Positions 49,601-62,550 of a stretch of 64,000 nt of DNA are shown here, piece after piece (positions within the stretch are counted from its first letter, which is position 1; every line of letters starts with the position of its first letter). Source of the DNA: Liolophura sinensis. Lineage: Eukaryota; Mollusca; Polyplacophora; Chitonida; Chitonidae. The stretch is from the NCBI RefSeq assembly GCF_032854445.1, contig NC_088301.1, forward strand, positions 34,831,187 through 34,895,186, in the 5' to 3' direction. Below the pieces are notes generated by a model, which saw nothing but the letters and a program-made list of their open reading frames with translations, searched no databases and was not told the origin of the DNA. The position numbers were made by a program, and so were the translations under genes.

Positions 49601-52600
49601 TCAGCAATTTGACACAGTTATTGGTGCATTAAAAGAGGGCAAAGCCATTGATCTGTCAAAAATGCCTCCTCCACCTCCAGGCGTTGGACAGAGTAAGGTT
49701 TCATTTATTAACAGTTTCTAATTTTTACCTTTTGTCATGTTTTTCTAAGATTTAAGTGATATTAACACTGCTGACATTTGCATGATTGCGTTAACGTGGA
49801 AGGAAGAGGTTGTAGCTAGAGTGGTTAAGACACTTTCAGTCACTAGCTCACATTATTCAATCCTGGCCTAGGACAGGAAAGTGGATTTCACTACTGTTTC
49901 TGTTTTGTTGTGCCCTGGGGACCATAAGCAGCCCATATGCTTGGTGACCAAAGACCACTTGTCTTCCAGTATGTGTATCTCCTGTGAGAAAATTCATTGG
50001 TAACTTGCCAAATGTTGGTGTTTTACCCCGAGCACCACAGTTACCTCCACGTGTAAAATTGATCTTCGCTGTATAAAGTGAAAAATTCTAATCTTGAGTG
50101 AGGCGTTAAGCAACTATCAATTAAATGTATAAATATAATGTGGGAGGCCTCATCCAGCTCTGATATGTTTGTCTGCAGCATTGTGCAGTGAAGATTGGCA
50201 TGTATGGACAGGGCAAATTGGTCTGCCTTGATTTCATCAGTGACATTGTTAATTCTGATTGAAATTTCCTCAGATGCTGCTCCTAGACTACCTCCTCCAT
50301 CCCGTCCTGCACCTCAGCCTTTGTCAGTTAACCCCCCAGAGGTGAGAGTTGAGAGGGCATCCCATCAGGCCACAGGGGCTACAGGTGGTGAAGCCGAACC
50401 AATTCCGGAGTACCTTCCCCAGCCATCTGCTGAAGGTAGGTTTCTTGATTTGTGTGACTGTATTGGAAAACCATTGTTATGCTTTTTAGTGAATGACTCA
50501 TAATTTTGAACAATCATTATATTCCATTATAATGTGTAGATTAGAGAGATAAAAATTTCAGTAAGGAGTGATTTCACAGCAGATGCACAGAGAGTTCACC
50601 CTAATTCTCACCCAAACAAAAAATTACCAGTTTACATTTACAATGCAGCTAATATTTTGCATGCATTATAGCATGGTCCTTACCCATGTTGTGATCTGTC
50701 AGTTTAAAAAGTTGATGTAATTAATATATGATTCAATTGATCAATACATTTTGTTTTGTGTAGAGGAGAAACAACTATTTAAGGCCCCTGATGCTCCAAG
50801 CAGTGTGATTGAAGCCCTCAACCAAAGACTTGAAAAGTATAAGTCTGCGGAGGAACAAGCCAAGGCCGAAGGAAACACAAGTAAAGGACGGCGTATGGGT
50901 AGGATTGTCAAGGTATGTTTACCATTCGTTAGAAATTCAGAGCTTTTGTCAAAGTACCAGTTTGATCATGATTTGGGAGGTTGTATTGAAAGTTTAATTT
51001 ATAATCTTGTGATATTTTAGTTAAAGAAGAAAGACAAAATGTTTCCAGCAGATGAACGAAAAATTTGATGTATGGATAACAACAATTGGATATTTCTAAG
51101 ATTTCTGTGACACATATATTAGTAGTAGTGAGTTGAATTTAATTTTTTGGCTTTGATTCTAATTACCTGTAAAGTTTTGAGATTAAAATTTTAAATTTGA
51201 ATGCTTGAAAATAATATATAAATGTGTCATTTTGTGCTATTTTTGGTCAGCAATATCAAGACGCAATAAAAGCTCACAAAGCTGGAAAGCCTGTGAACTA
51301 TGATGAGCTGCCAACCCCTCCAGGTAAGCATTGCAGGGCTTGCTATTGCTCTTCATCACCCTCACCTGAGCAGGTATTCTGATAAGCCATTTAGCACCTG
51401 AATATATTCTTACATACTTGTGGGTGTTAAACAACAGTCAGATAAAAAATAAATGCTTGGCCTTTGTAGGGACACCTGGATGACATATTTGCAACACTTT
51501 TTAATAGTAATTCATGGTTATGTGCTTTGGTATACAGTTTTAATTTTCTGTTAATTTGTCTCTAGGCTTTGCACCAATCCCATCAGGTTCTACTCCAAGC
51601 CCGCCTCAAGGAGCCACAGGAGGAGCAACCTCTGCCCGTCAGGTGTTATCTCCACCTGGCGTTGCCCCTAAGCCTGGTCCCCCGTCACCTCCAAAGCAGC
51701 CTCGGCCAGCAGTATCACCTGGACAACAGAGAAAGAGAGCTGATGCAGAGATAGCCCGGATAGAATGTAAGTCTTCCTTCATCTTTTTTTTTTTTTTTTT
51801 TTTGCAGAGGGCAAGGTTGAAATCATCAGGCATTCACACAGTTATTCGTTTAGACTTGTGCCATTGTTTAATTTATCAAATTGCATGTGCATGGACTTGT
51901 AACTGGTCTACTCACCTGGCCGGTCATTAGCTTGTCATGATAGCATTCATTTGAGATTTTTCACTCTACAAAATATCCAGTCCTGTGCATTCATTTCTTT
52001 AATAAAACAAGTTAATATCAACATACCATTCACGTCTTTACAGCTGTCAAGAAAGGCCCTTCTTCCCGAGCAGAGCAACAAGAGGCCTTCTTAAAGGAGA
52101 GAATGGAGGAATTCAAAGCTGCTGCCATTGATGCAAAGAAAAATGGTGATATTGAACTGGCAAAGAAGTATCTCAGATTACATAAGGTGAATATGTTCAA
52201 TAGTTATTACAGTTATTGCTAGTGAGGAGAGTGACATACTTGTTCTTAGCTTCAGAGTGTTGAATTTGAAATTAAATCTTATAATAAATAAGTATGTGTG
52301 CCCCTTGCAAACAATCCAGCATATACTTACTGTGATAATGTTAAATGTTCAAATATTATTCTTCTAAAATACTATATTGGGTGGGCATAAAAAAATGGGC
52401 CGTACTTTGATGCTGCATGGCTCCATTATGTTCAAACCTTTTCAAACTTCAGACATTCAAATGGCATGAATTTGTTAATATAGTGACCAATTTTCAAGGT
52501 CCTAGCTTGAGTGGTCTGTACACAGGATTAAAATGAAAACATAGCCTCAAAAACGCACGTTCATTGTGACCCACATTGCATCACCTGTCAGGTTTCATGA

Positions 52601-55600
52601 GTAGAGCGCGCGCTGCACCTGTGTGACACGCATCAAGGACTGCTGGAAAAACATTACTCTTAAGGAGATTTAGTTCATGGAAGAAACGTTTGCGTGCCGT
52701 CTACCGAGAAGATGGAGGACCAATTGATCACCTTTTCAAGTAAAACAAGGTAGAAGATCATTTTGAAATGTCCGGAACATGCGTTTTTGACTCTATTTTG
52801 ATTTTGGTCCCGTGAACAGAAATCTTAAAGGATTAAATTGAAATTTGGTCTGTATACTTAGGACATAATGGCTTTTGAGTGTGTAAATTTTTAGAAGCTG
52901 ATGTAAGAGGGTTTTGGAGATTTTGAGTGTCAAAGTATGCCCCTGTTTTTAATGCCCACCAGATATATATGCATTCTTTTTTATTTTTTCGTTTTTATTT
53001 GTCAGGGCTGTGAACCGATGTTACAAGCTCTGCAGAGTGGCTTACCAGTAGATCTTGCACAGGTGAGCCTACCCCCTCCCCCCAAAAGAAATAAATAAAA
53101 AGTACTATAATTAAAGTATTGTGAAGAGTTTTTGTACATTATGTAATGGTGTTGTAGGAGTTTATATTGTGTTGAAAATCTGTATTGGACAAAATGCCGC
53201 AGGTGTTACAAGCTCACCATTTGCTTACCAATAGATGATGCATGAGTGAGCCCCCCCTCCCCCACAAAATATAAAAAAGATACAGGAGAGTCAAAATGTA
53301 CACATGAAGATTTACCTCTCCATTTCAGATAATTAAATCAGCTGAGGTACATGTACATATTTTGCTTTGAAAACAAAACTGTTAGTGCACATAAAACATT
53401 ATAAACTATTAGTTTATAAATATGCTTCATTGAAATGAAACAAAATTACCCAGGATATTTCTACTGTTTGTTTTGTGATACCTGATTGGTTATCCCAGGT
53501 ACCTCCTCCTCCACCTAAGCCGGATGAGGAAGATAGTTTTATGATTGTTGCCCCTGAGGATTGTGAACCTGGAGCTGACAGGGATGAGATGTATAAAAAA
53601 CTGGAACAAGCCCTCATACAGCAAGTTAGGGTAAGCTCCATGGACTCTTTTTTTGGTCAGACATATTTTACATACTGATGAACTTATCATTTATTTTTTG
53701 TTTTGGAATATTTCAGGATATTTTTAAAAGTTCAGTTAGTCACCATGCAAAAATGTATGTGTATTTCAATAGATGTTACAATTGCTCTTGTTCCTGCCCA
53801 AGGCTACCCTTAAAAAATTTTTCATTGTGTATAACCTGACTAACTGAAAAAATTGATAGGCTGGTAGAAAAAAAATTGTATATTGGCTAAGGGAAATTAA
53901 CCATTTTAAAGAAAGTAAACAAAGGATAGGTTGGCTAGAGGTATGTGTGGAAGGTTTTTATGGTAATGCACAAAGAACATATTTTTAATGATGGCCTCAT
54001 CGTAAATAGTAACAGGGGACACCTCTTTCTGTTATAAATTAATGGTCTGTATTTTTCTAATGTGGTAAAACATTTTTTCTATGATATAAGAGGGCAATGT
54101 AGACTTACCTTCTGCGGAAATTGTGGGACAAGAATGTTAAAGATTTTCCTATACCTGTCATGTTGTAATAACATTACCTGCATAGATGAGAAATAAGGTA
54201 TATATTAAGGTGCATTAAGATACTTTATTTGCTGACTGATGAAGTAAATTGATATGAATACATGTATATGGCCTGTTTAACCTTTCTTCAGGACAAAGTG
54301 TATATTATTGCCAGTTTCATTCCCATACCTTTTTTTGTATTTGACAATGTCCTCAGGTCAGGAATGTTTTCTCATTTTGCAGACCTGTGCTACAAATAAC
54401 CAGCATTATACAAAATTAGGAGATGTGGCATCTGCAGCAAAGTAAGTCTACAACACAGATAGCAATTTTGATAGAAGATATTGTAATATACTTACATTTA
54501 TATGGATGCATTATTGTAGTTTTTGAATGAAGGAATGATTTATTATTGATTATGACATTACATCACAGAGGCAAATTTCAGCCATGTTGTGGTGAGTGTA
54601 GGTTTTTACATCTTTGCTGAATGAGGTGAATTGGTTAAACTAAGTACATAATATTGTAAATTATAACTATGATTGCTACAGTACCTGGAGTGATTAAAGT
54701 GTGGATCTCTGTGACTATCACAACCCTGGCTAATGAGATCACATGTTTGAATCCAGCTCTTAGTGTTTTGGTTGCAGATTTTAGTCTGACGGTGTGTCAG
54801 GTACCTGCCACTGGTTCATGGTATACTTTGACACTCTGGCTTTCTCCATTTCTAAACAACCATAATATCTGTTTACCCTGTCTGGGTTGTGTTATGACTG
54901 TTATTGTATCCTTTATAGCAGTAGTTGTGACATTCATTCAAAAGTAGAACTGTCTTTGCCTTTCTCTTGACACAGATTTCAAAAAATGGAGCAAAATTGC
55001 AGAAAGGATTTGGATTCCCTGAAGAATGCTTTTCGTCATGGAGACCCCGTCCCAAAGTTTCATTATGAAACAAAGTCTTTCTCTATGGTTAGGTGAGTCA
55101 TACCTTTATCATCATACAGTTAAGGATCTGTGTACATGCTATAGTTATTCATGTGAAATCAGAGCTGCATGAAATCAGTTGTTAAAATGAAACTTGCATC
55201 AAATTGTAAAATAAAAATTATATAAATAAAAGTTTGGGAATTCATGAAAGAAGTTTTTGGCCCTATTACACAAGTGACTGTTGGCCGTTATCCTATGATG
55301 TTGCATGTGGACACTCTTAACTCTAGCTTGCCCTCTCCATCCAATAAACCTTACAGCTGTCATACATGTTTGATTTGTTGATGTTGTGTGAAAAACTGGA
55401 GACAAGCTCAGTACTGATTCATTTTGGGTGCTTTTACTCCTCTACTAATAATATGATAGTACTGACACTGCAGTTACAAGCCTATTAAACATTGGTAAAG
55501 TTGAATGCCCATGTTTCTTTTCCTATAGTTTGATTTATGCTTTATTCTAGATCAAATACAGATTTGGGAGAGAATGACTGTGAAATCCGAGTTGTCCGTG

Positions 55601-58600
55601 GTATACAGTATAATCCTCCCTCAGGTATAAATTGAGTACTAATTTTGTATTTTCTTGTTGTTTTAAAGCTGCAGACAAACTTATCAGAACAGGATTGCAA
55701 CAGGGCACAACAACAGTAAAGGACAAATATTTTCATTGGCCATTCATAATTATTGCAGAAGATCATAAACTGTGTCTTTTTGATCAAACAGAGTTTAGAC
55801 CTCAGAATGAGGTACTTTGTTGTAGTAGTAACTGCAATCAAAAACTGCTGTTACTCATGTTGGGAAAAGATTGTGGACAAAAAAAAATATTGATACCACC
55901 TGATGACTAATTGTATGGGTTATTACTTTGGTTTTTGAAACTTTGCAACTCTTCTTCATGCAAGAAAACTGTATTTTTGATATTTTCTTATAAAACGTAT
56001 GAGCAGTTGTTAACCTTAAATCAAATGACCCTATGTAGCTGAAGACATACGATGTAGCAGTCTGTAAACACAACATCCACATTGGGTCATGGTATGGTAG
56101 TATGAAGATCCACCTTTGTCTGCATTCTTTACAATTGTACCACTACCACATTCAAGAGGAACGTACCTAATCTTACTGTACATCTGCATCCTTGTGCTTT
56201 GTTTCAAGACTCAGGAGAACCTTGAATGTTTCATTTTCAAAAGTACATGTATACGTATCAGACAATATTTAAAATCGTCATCAGTGTCTCAGTTTAAGGA
56301 AAAAATGTGTATGAATGTTGATCTTCTGTACCTGTTTAAACTTATACTGTAGGTGTATTATCTTTGTGACAGGTTATTCACCAGAAGACGTGAGCACCTA
56401 TGTCAAATGGGAATTTCCTTTCCCTAATGTAAGTTATGCATATACACAGCTGAACACAGGAATGGCAGTATTGTGCATGTTCATTCAGATGTGCTTAAAG
56501 CTCTAGTTTAGATGTCATTTCTGAATAATTAAGCCTAACATGGCACTTTTGAGAAAAAGCTCAATATAATGATAGTCAGTGCAAAAAACATTTTTAATCC
56601 ATTTGCATTGCCTTTGAAGTTTCGAGAGTATGAAAGTACCACAGCCATTATCATTAAACAGAAGTTAGTATGCATAAGGCTTTGATGTCCAAAACCTGTA
56701 AAGTTAATATGTTTTTTTTTGCAAGACATAATTGCAGGAAAAGTGATTGTGTTCTTTTGTTTGTCTTTACAGGAAGAACCACAGTCTGGTCAGACAGAGA
56801 CCTGTAAGCACACCTGTAACCCAGGTAAATCGACAACTTGAATTTGTTTTATTCACTTGTACATGTATATGTGCCGTTAAAGGTAATATCCCCAGAGAAT
56901 TTGAATATGCTATAAAAGATGCAAAATATATTCTTCGTTCATAAGATGAAATTATTTTTTTGATTTTTCCCTTTTGTACAAAATGTGCAAGTCAGCAGTG
57001 TAAATGTCATGCTTTTCAAGTTATTAAATAGTAATCAATAACAGTCTCCCCCGGTGGTGTCACATAGCACATCCACATGCACTTATATAAGTTAATTTGT
57101 TCATTTTAACAAGAAAATGGTGAATGTGCACAAAACATTGTACTTTAATCATGAAACCATCACGTGTAAGAGAATTGGTGATGGTTTTTAAGGAAATATT
57201 TGAAAAGCTGAAATAGTTTTTAGTGGGATACTCAACACGTTTAATTTGTCGACCAGTGTGTAGCGTATTCCCATTACTGATTTCTGATCCTATGATGTAC
57301 ATGTATACATGTGTAACAGCCAATTCATTTTATGTTGTAGAATATGATGAACATTGCAAATTACAAATTAACAGAAAAGCAAGAACCTTCGCTAGAGTGG
57401 TTGAAAAAAAGGTGCTGAAGTTGGAGGTATTTTACAAAAGGTAAGTGAAAAGGCTTAGTGAAATGAAAACTTGCATGGTGTGTTTCATTGCCAGACATGA
57501 TGGATTGACAGAGCAGGTGAATGTACCAGGTTACAATTCACAGACTGTGTATTTACAAGTGGACAGCAGGCATGTCCTGCTTGTTCAAGCCAGGATAGAC
57601 TGACCTTGCGACTGAGGACAGTTTTTGGCCACTTAGAACTGGGCACTGGTTGCAGTTGATCTATGTGAGCTTGTGATCAAGTTTCTGCAACTTAAAGCAT
57701 CTAGCTGTACCCTGTTCCATTGGTCAATGCTGGCACCCAGTTGACCACAATTGCTCAATAAGATTACAAGGTTTTGTCAAACGATTGCGACATAAGCGTT
57801 ATGCAAAGGTCAACTTCATCAAGTTGCTTAGGAAAGCAAGCCAACCTATGCCTGGTTTCAGTGACAGAGGCAGTTGCTATAAGGACGTGTGTAAGTCAAC
57901 AGGTTTGTTGGGCTGTAGATTGATGTTTTTGTTGATCTTATTTAAGAGATGCAGTTTAAGTTTTTGGTATGTACCCAAGTGTTATGGAGCATACCTATAA
58001 CCTATAAATTTTTACTGTCGTAACAACTTTTGGATTTGGTGTTTTCACATTTTTTTTTTTTTTTTTTGTATTTACATTTTCTTCAATCTTTGTCATTTTT
58101 ACTTCAGTTTAATATTGTATGTACTGGTTTTTTCAGGGGATTTCTTAAAGGAGATAAAGTGTTAGGAACAGCTTCACTGAAGTTGCTGCCATTAGAGTCA
58201 CAATGCACATTGCATGAGAGTTTGGATGTAAGTACTTACATATTGTATACTTTTATTCAGCATTAAGAAACCCATCCCTCAAGAAATATCAAATATTGTT
58301 TGAATAGTGGTTGTCATATTTAAAGGAGAAATCTGACTTTTTGTACTATTCATTCCACACAGCCATTATTTTAGCTACATGTTGATTTTGCTTAAAACAT
58401 AAATAAAGTGTGAAGATAAAACATAAATTTAATTGCTGCATGTATTGAGAAAATAGTGTTGCCCAACAGGAGCAGAAACAGAACTGGTATGAGTGTACTT
58501 TAATTGACCGATCACATGTATGGTTGCAGTTAATGGAAGGAAGGAAAACAATCGGTGGCAAACTGGAGGTAAAGTTGCGAATTCGTGACCCATTGAAGGG

Positions 58601-58670
58601 GAAGCAAGTAGACGAAGTGAAGGAAAAATGGCTAGTTATTGACAAATTTCTCAGAACTCTTGATCCAAAG
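43655..58670 (+). CDS. CC2D1: CC2D1A/CC2D1B (Lgd) orthologue, 23 coding exons, 3' end not resolved
   Basis: Lgd/CC2D1 proteins bind the ESCRT-III subunit Shrub/CHMP4, affect endosomal sorting and Notch signalling, and in mammals are also described as transcriptional repressors. Exons: 43655-43726, 45866-46013, 47092-47186, 47476-47685, 47948-48047, 48343-48486, 49094-49209, 49605-49692, 50274-50435, 50764-50912, 51251-51323, 51566-51766, 52044-52186, 53006-53062, 53499-53630, 54383-54441, 54976-55092, 55551-55624, 56373-56428, 56773-56824, 57341-57440, 58137-58227, 58530-58670. All phases join, giving 860 residues. Four DM14 repeats (about residues 140-200, 258-315, 388-447, 525-580) alternate with Pro-rich linkers. 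A C2 domain follows (about 695-830), with YVKWEFPFPN, FYKRGFLKGDKVLG and LEVKLRIRDPLKGKQ. The conserved C-terminal helical region of about 100 residues was not found and probably lies past the window. Invertebrates usually have one such gene. Confidence 0.94.
43955..44710. mobile_element. Large foldback (palindromic) element in CC2D1 intron 1
   Basis: The segment 43955-44215 ('gaatgtaactcagaaatcga', 'ttaaatcttccctagtgtaa', 'tgccgaaacaaaaaccatcc') reappears inverted and diverged at about 44445-44707 ('ggattgtttttggttcggca', 'ctagggaagatttaatgc', 'gtttgagttacattc'). The symmetry continues inward past 'actacacccactctggccat'. It contains no open frame of note. It is inferred to be a foldback or MITE-type DNA element, older than the palindrome at 35725. 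Confidence 0.7.
45565..45750 (+). repeat. Diverged third copy of the foldback arm
   Basis: The sequence 'cacattaaagcttccctagc' followed by 'aacatccaccgagtggtg' parallels the left arm of the element at 43955-44710 ('gcattaaatcttccctagtg', 'ggcaaccgagttatcgcc'). Only one arm is visible. Confidence 0.45.
46079..46236 (-). repeat. SINE family A, head and body, in CC2D1 intron 2
   Basis: On the plus strand the complement reads 'acgaccatccagaagttg', 'ggaagccggcattggctgg' and 'ctcctggtcattgtactgct', with the B-box complement 'ggacgtgaacacacagcg'. The tail is absent. Confidence 0.75.
49801..50137 (+). repeat. SINE family B, near full length, in CC2D1 intron 8
   Basis: It has an A-box-like 'tagctagagtggttaagac', a B-box-like 'tattcaatcctgg', a body unlike family A ('ggtgttttaccccgagcacc'), and then the shared tail ('taaagtgaaaaattctaatc', 'ttgagtgaggcgttaagc'). 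It appears tRNA-derived, with a different head and body joined to the same 3' tail as family A. Confidence 0.6.
52379..52968. mobile_element. TIR DNA element of about 590 bp in CC2D1 intron 13
   Basis: The left end 'gggtgggcataaaaaaatgg' plus 'ccgtactttga' and the right end (complement: 'ggtgggcattaaaaacaggg' plus 'gcatactttga') form terminal inverted repeats of about 30 bases. The interior has no long open frame. It is inferred to be a non-autonomous DNA transposon. Its CpG content ('gagcgcgcgctgcacc') is unusual for this intron. Confidence 0.7.
54680..54900 (+). repeat. Diverged SINE-like sequence (tRNA-type head)
   Basis: The sequence 'tggagtgattaaagtgtgg' resembles an A box, and 'atgtttgaatccagctc' about 55 bases later resembles a B box. 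The downstream body cannot be assigned with certainty to family B. It lies in CC2D1 intron 16. Confidence 0.4.
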
Positions 58671-60194
58671 GTAAGCAGTGGGAATTGTTTATTTACATTA
58701 ATTTTCACAACTTTTATAATTTGAAAGACATAACCTGCAACAGATAAAATGCTAAATTCATTTAAAACCATTATTTGCAACATCACTGTCAAGTTAAAGG
58801 TATACATGTACATATGATATTGACAGAAAACTGGAAGGACTGTGTTTATTTTAACTTTGTCATATGTAATATGTGTTTGTAGACTTTTAATCCGCATTTT
58901 GTCATTTTCCCCCAAAACTTTTGCAGTCTGCCAAGGATGAAAAGGTCTGATTTATATATATATTATTTTTCATCCATTATTACCTCTAGAGAGGTGCATA
59001 GTGTTCTTTCTTTGCTTTTACCAGCTTTACTGTATAGCATTTGAGACCAAAACATTTCTCGTGTGGTACTACTAAACCTCATTCATCTCGTGACTTTGCA
59101 GGATGAAAGCTGCTTATGATCTTGGTATTTCTGTAGGCATTTTATGAGACTTCAATCCCCTTCTTCCAACCACTTATTTTTATCCTTATACAATGTAGTG
59201 TGAAGAATATTATCTGTTCATTTAGTTAGAAAAACATTTTATCATGATTTGTTTCTTTTTCTCAACCTTCTTTTATAGGTTTTTTGAAACAGCTTTGATC
59301 AGTCGTGCCTAATTGTACTTCTTGTTACAATTTTAATAAGCCTATTTTCTAAGAACCAGAAATGTTGGATAGATTTCTTGGATATAATGTTAACATTCAT
59401 GCTTTTTAGGTAGTATAACTTTTGTGTGATGTTCATGTAATTTCCATTACCATAATGTACTGCATTGCATACATAATAATTTATCTTTTCATGCCTAATT
59501 TTTTAAGCATCAGAACACAGTTAAAGTATTTAAAGTAGTAGTTCACGGCAATGGCTAATAAGCTGCGTAAAACTTTGATAACTTGCTCTGGAATACAGTA
59601 TGTAAAATATGAATATTTTATTTCCACGTAAATCTTAACAGAATACTAGGATATTAAAGCTTGTATACAGTGTTCATAATTATGCATGGATTCTGTAAAT
59701 GGGACTAGGCCCTATCAATGATTATGAACACAAGCTGTCCACTAACAGATGTGAGAATGGTGCATGCAGACAGACATTAAGTCTGTCACTTTTGTGGATA
59801 GTTTGTGTTGGTGTGTTCAGGAGAGATGTTTGATGGATATTCAGTGTCATTAAATCAGGATTACCGAGGTCATTAAAAAGAACTGAATAATAAATAAGTG
59901 TAGCCATCATGAATTGTTGGAAAAAAGTCCAGAAGTTTGAAAGTCGTGGGTGAATTTTTATTTCTTTACTATTAAATTCTAATGGTGAAACATGTGAGCA
60001 ACATCATTTAATTATGCCGTATGTATTTTCACGATGATTATTGTCAAATTCATCATGAAATGTCATGACTTGGATTTGAAATATTTGAGGCAATCCTGTT
60101 GAATATCTAGGTGCTAATGTGAAAATGTAGAAGACTTACATTTGCTTACACATTTCTTAATATTATAATATTGCTTCCTCAGTAGTTTAGATTT
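58671..60194 (+). other. CC2D1 intron or 3' region, no secure exon
   Basis: An 18-base segment at 58927-58944 (SAKDEK in the correct phase) follows a good acceptor 'cttttgcag', but its donor (gtctga) is weak, so it is not accepted as an exon. No other coding signal is visible. Confidence 0.4.
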
Positions 60195-60320
60195 TTGTTG
60201 TGGGTTTCCCCTGAGCTCTGCTCGGTTCGTTTACTCCCACATAATGCTGGCCACTGCTGTATGAGTGAAATATTCTTAAGTGTGGCGTAAAACACCAGCC
60301 AGATAAATAAGTAAATCAAT
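60195..60320 (+). repeat. SINE family A, 5'-truncated
   Basis: It reads 'gttgtgggtttcccctgagc', 'cataatgctggccactgc', then 'gagtgaaatattcttaagtg' and 'gcgtaaaacaccagccag' with 'ataaataagtaaat'. Confidence 0.8.
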
Positions 60321-60408
60321 GGTTAAATTCCAGTCTTATCAAATAACCAATTTTTACAGTGTTCTATTTTTTTTACAATGTCTCTTAATATTTCATTTTC
60401 ATTTTCAG

Positions 60409-60431
60409 CCACAGATGAAGAGATCAAAAAG
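60409..60431 (+). CDS. CC2D1: Candidate 23-nt CC2D1 exon
   Basis: A strong pyrimidine tract and 'attttcag' precede 23 bases flanked by a consensus donor (gtaggt). In the phase left by the last secure exon it reads PQMKRSK and ends in phase 2. In another phase it reads TDEEIKK, which would need a missed exon before it. It is plausible as part of the poorly conserved linker after the C2 domain. Confidence 0.4.
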
Positions 60432-61216
60432 GTAGGTTTTATTTGTCATTGTAGCTAAATCATAACAAACATAGCATAACAATAAAGGCTTCTGGTTGCT
60501 GTCTATATAAGGCTAAATGACGCTTAATTCCTTGTTTTTGTCCAAATATTTTTGGGAAATTGGTGCAAGCATTAGGTCATTTTTCATTATCATTGTTTTA
60601 AATTAATGTCACCTGTCGTGACAATTTCTGGCAAGAAAAGAAGACAACAAGTTTTTTTGTGGAAGATAAATTGACTTGCAAACAGATGGTGGCAAGCAAT
60701 GATAGACCAAATGTATTTAGTGTAACATCTTCTACTGTCATTTATGTAAAGATCTGCTAATCTGCTAACAACAGTATCATATTCTTGGCTGATTTTGAGT
60801 GTTTGACAAGTGTTAATTAATTTAAATCAGTGAAATGTATTTTGTGTTGATAGTTTTGAATATTTTCCACACAGAAGTTTTAAGAACAAATAGATCATAC
60901 TTGTATACTTAAGCAGAGATGGGCAGCTTAGTTCCTTGTCCACCTTTCCCGCCCATTTCTAATAAAGCGGTGGAAAATCGTATAATTTTATAGTCTATGC
61001 TACTTCTGATATAGCTGTGAAGATGGGTTGAGCTATGGAGGAAACTTAGTATGAAGGTTTCATTATCATGTAATAAAATTTTGCTACTTGAAAGCTTTTT
61101 GTGGCCGAGATCAGGCTTTTATTAGATGCACAAGTATGTATACAAGATCATATTGAATTATGTCATCTTCGTAGGCTATAGTGAGAATAAAAAATGATGG
61201 AGTCTGTTAAGTATAA

Positions 61217-61395
61217 ATTTATTTATTTATTTATTTAATTGGTGTTTTACGTCATACATGTACTCAAGAACATTTCATTTATGCAACGGTGGCCAGCGTT
61301 ATGGTGGGAGGATCAACCAGGCAAAGATTGGTGGTTCCCAGAACAATCCGCAGGTTGTTGCCAGACCTTCCCGTGTTTGATGAGGAAGCCAGCAT
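61217..61395 (-). repeat. SINE family A, 5'-truncated
   Basis: The plus strand shows the complement of the A-rich end ('atttatttatttatttaatt'), the tail 'ggtgttttacgtc' and 'tactcaagaacatttcattt', then the body 'ggtggccagcgttatggtgg' and 'ccgcaggttgttgccagacc'. It stops at 'gaagccagcatgact'. Confidence 0.8.
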
Positions 61396-62550
61396 GACTT
61401 TCAGTATGAAGAAATTTCATAGTTGAGTCCTCTTTAACATGCAAAAAGAATTGTTGTACCACACCCTTGACCATCCATGCAGCTTATGTTTCCCTCTGTC
61501 TTGAAATCAACAAACGTGACAAAACTCTTGTCATTGTCGTGGCATTTTCTTCATGCCACATGTACATGTACACGCCCACATAGGCTGAATACTTATTTAC
61601 ATCATGTCTGGGGCCTTCAGCCTGACGTTCCAGTTGGGCAACACTATATATCATATTTCATTCTCGGACTGGGGTGCATCAAGCTTATGTAACTGAAATG
61701 AATCTTAAATGATCAAACCCCAGTTATTCAGGATTGAGGGTACCATATTCATTGTGCTACTTTTAATAAATGACATGTACACAGAAAGCTTTTGTTGAAG
61801 CTAGAGACTTTGTCATGCAGTAAACATGTGCAAATGCATGTATTGACAACATTACTCCAGGTAACAAAAGTATGGATGATGCCTCCTAGCATAGACAGTG
61901 CATGCTGAAAACTGCCAGACGCAAATATGATAGATAAATAATATTACCAGGGTCAGAAAACTTAATTACCAGCATACATGTAAAGCAGAGGTTGAACCAT
62001 TCATGTAGACATCTCTCACTAAATGCACTGGCACTTGTGGAGAGACTGTAGAGATTATCATATGGAAGGCTTCAGTGTTATCCTTTATATGTTGCACCCA
62101 GTATGCTTGAGAATTTGATTAAAGGTATACTGCAAAGGTTTTTCGTGGTAAACAGAGTTACTGAAGTAAATATATGGTGATGACTGTCCTGCTTTTTTGT
62201 ACTATGTGTAGAAGTATGCAATTTGTAGCTTATGTATGGCCAGAAATAAACCACACACATCTGAAAAGTGTAATTTCCTCAAAATGTCATGGCTTGTTAC
62301 CCTGAATTGGATTTTGGAAAAAGAGAAAAGCAGTGGATAATGTTTCTACCGATGTAAAGAGTTTTAATAAAAGTACTTATGAAATGATTTTCAAGAAGAC
62401 GACTTCAACAATTTTATGCATCAAAAATTAAAGCATCCCAATTCAAGTTTAAGTTTTGTTTTTCTCTGTCTCTATCTGTCTATGTTAGTCACACATGTAC
62501 ATGCATACATGTACTTATTTAAGTGCTTCTTCTTGACATTTATCACCAAG

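Noticed and set aside
58346-58915. 189-codon minus-strand frame
   Set aside because: It lies antisense to the CC2D1 exon at 58530-58670 and its introns; composition is Phe/Ile/Cys-rich and no domain is visible. It is a shadow frame.
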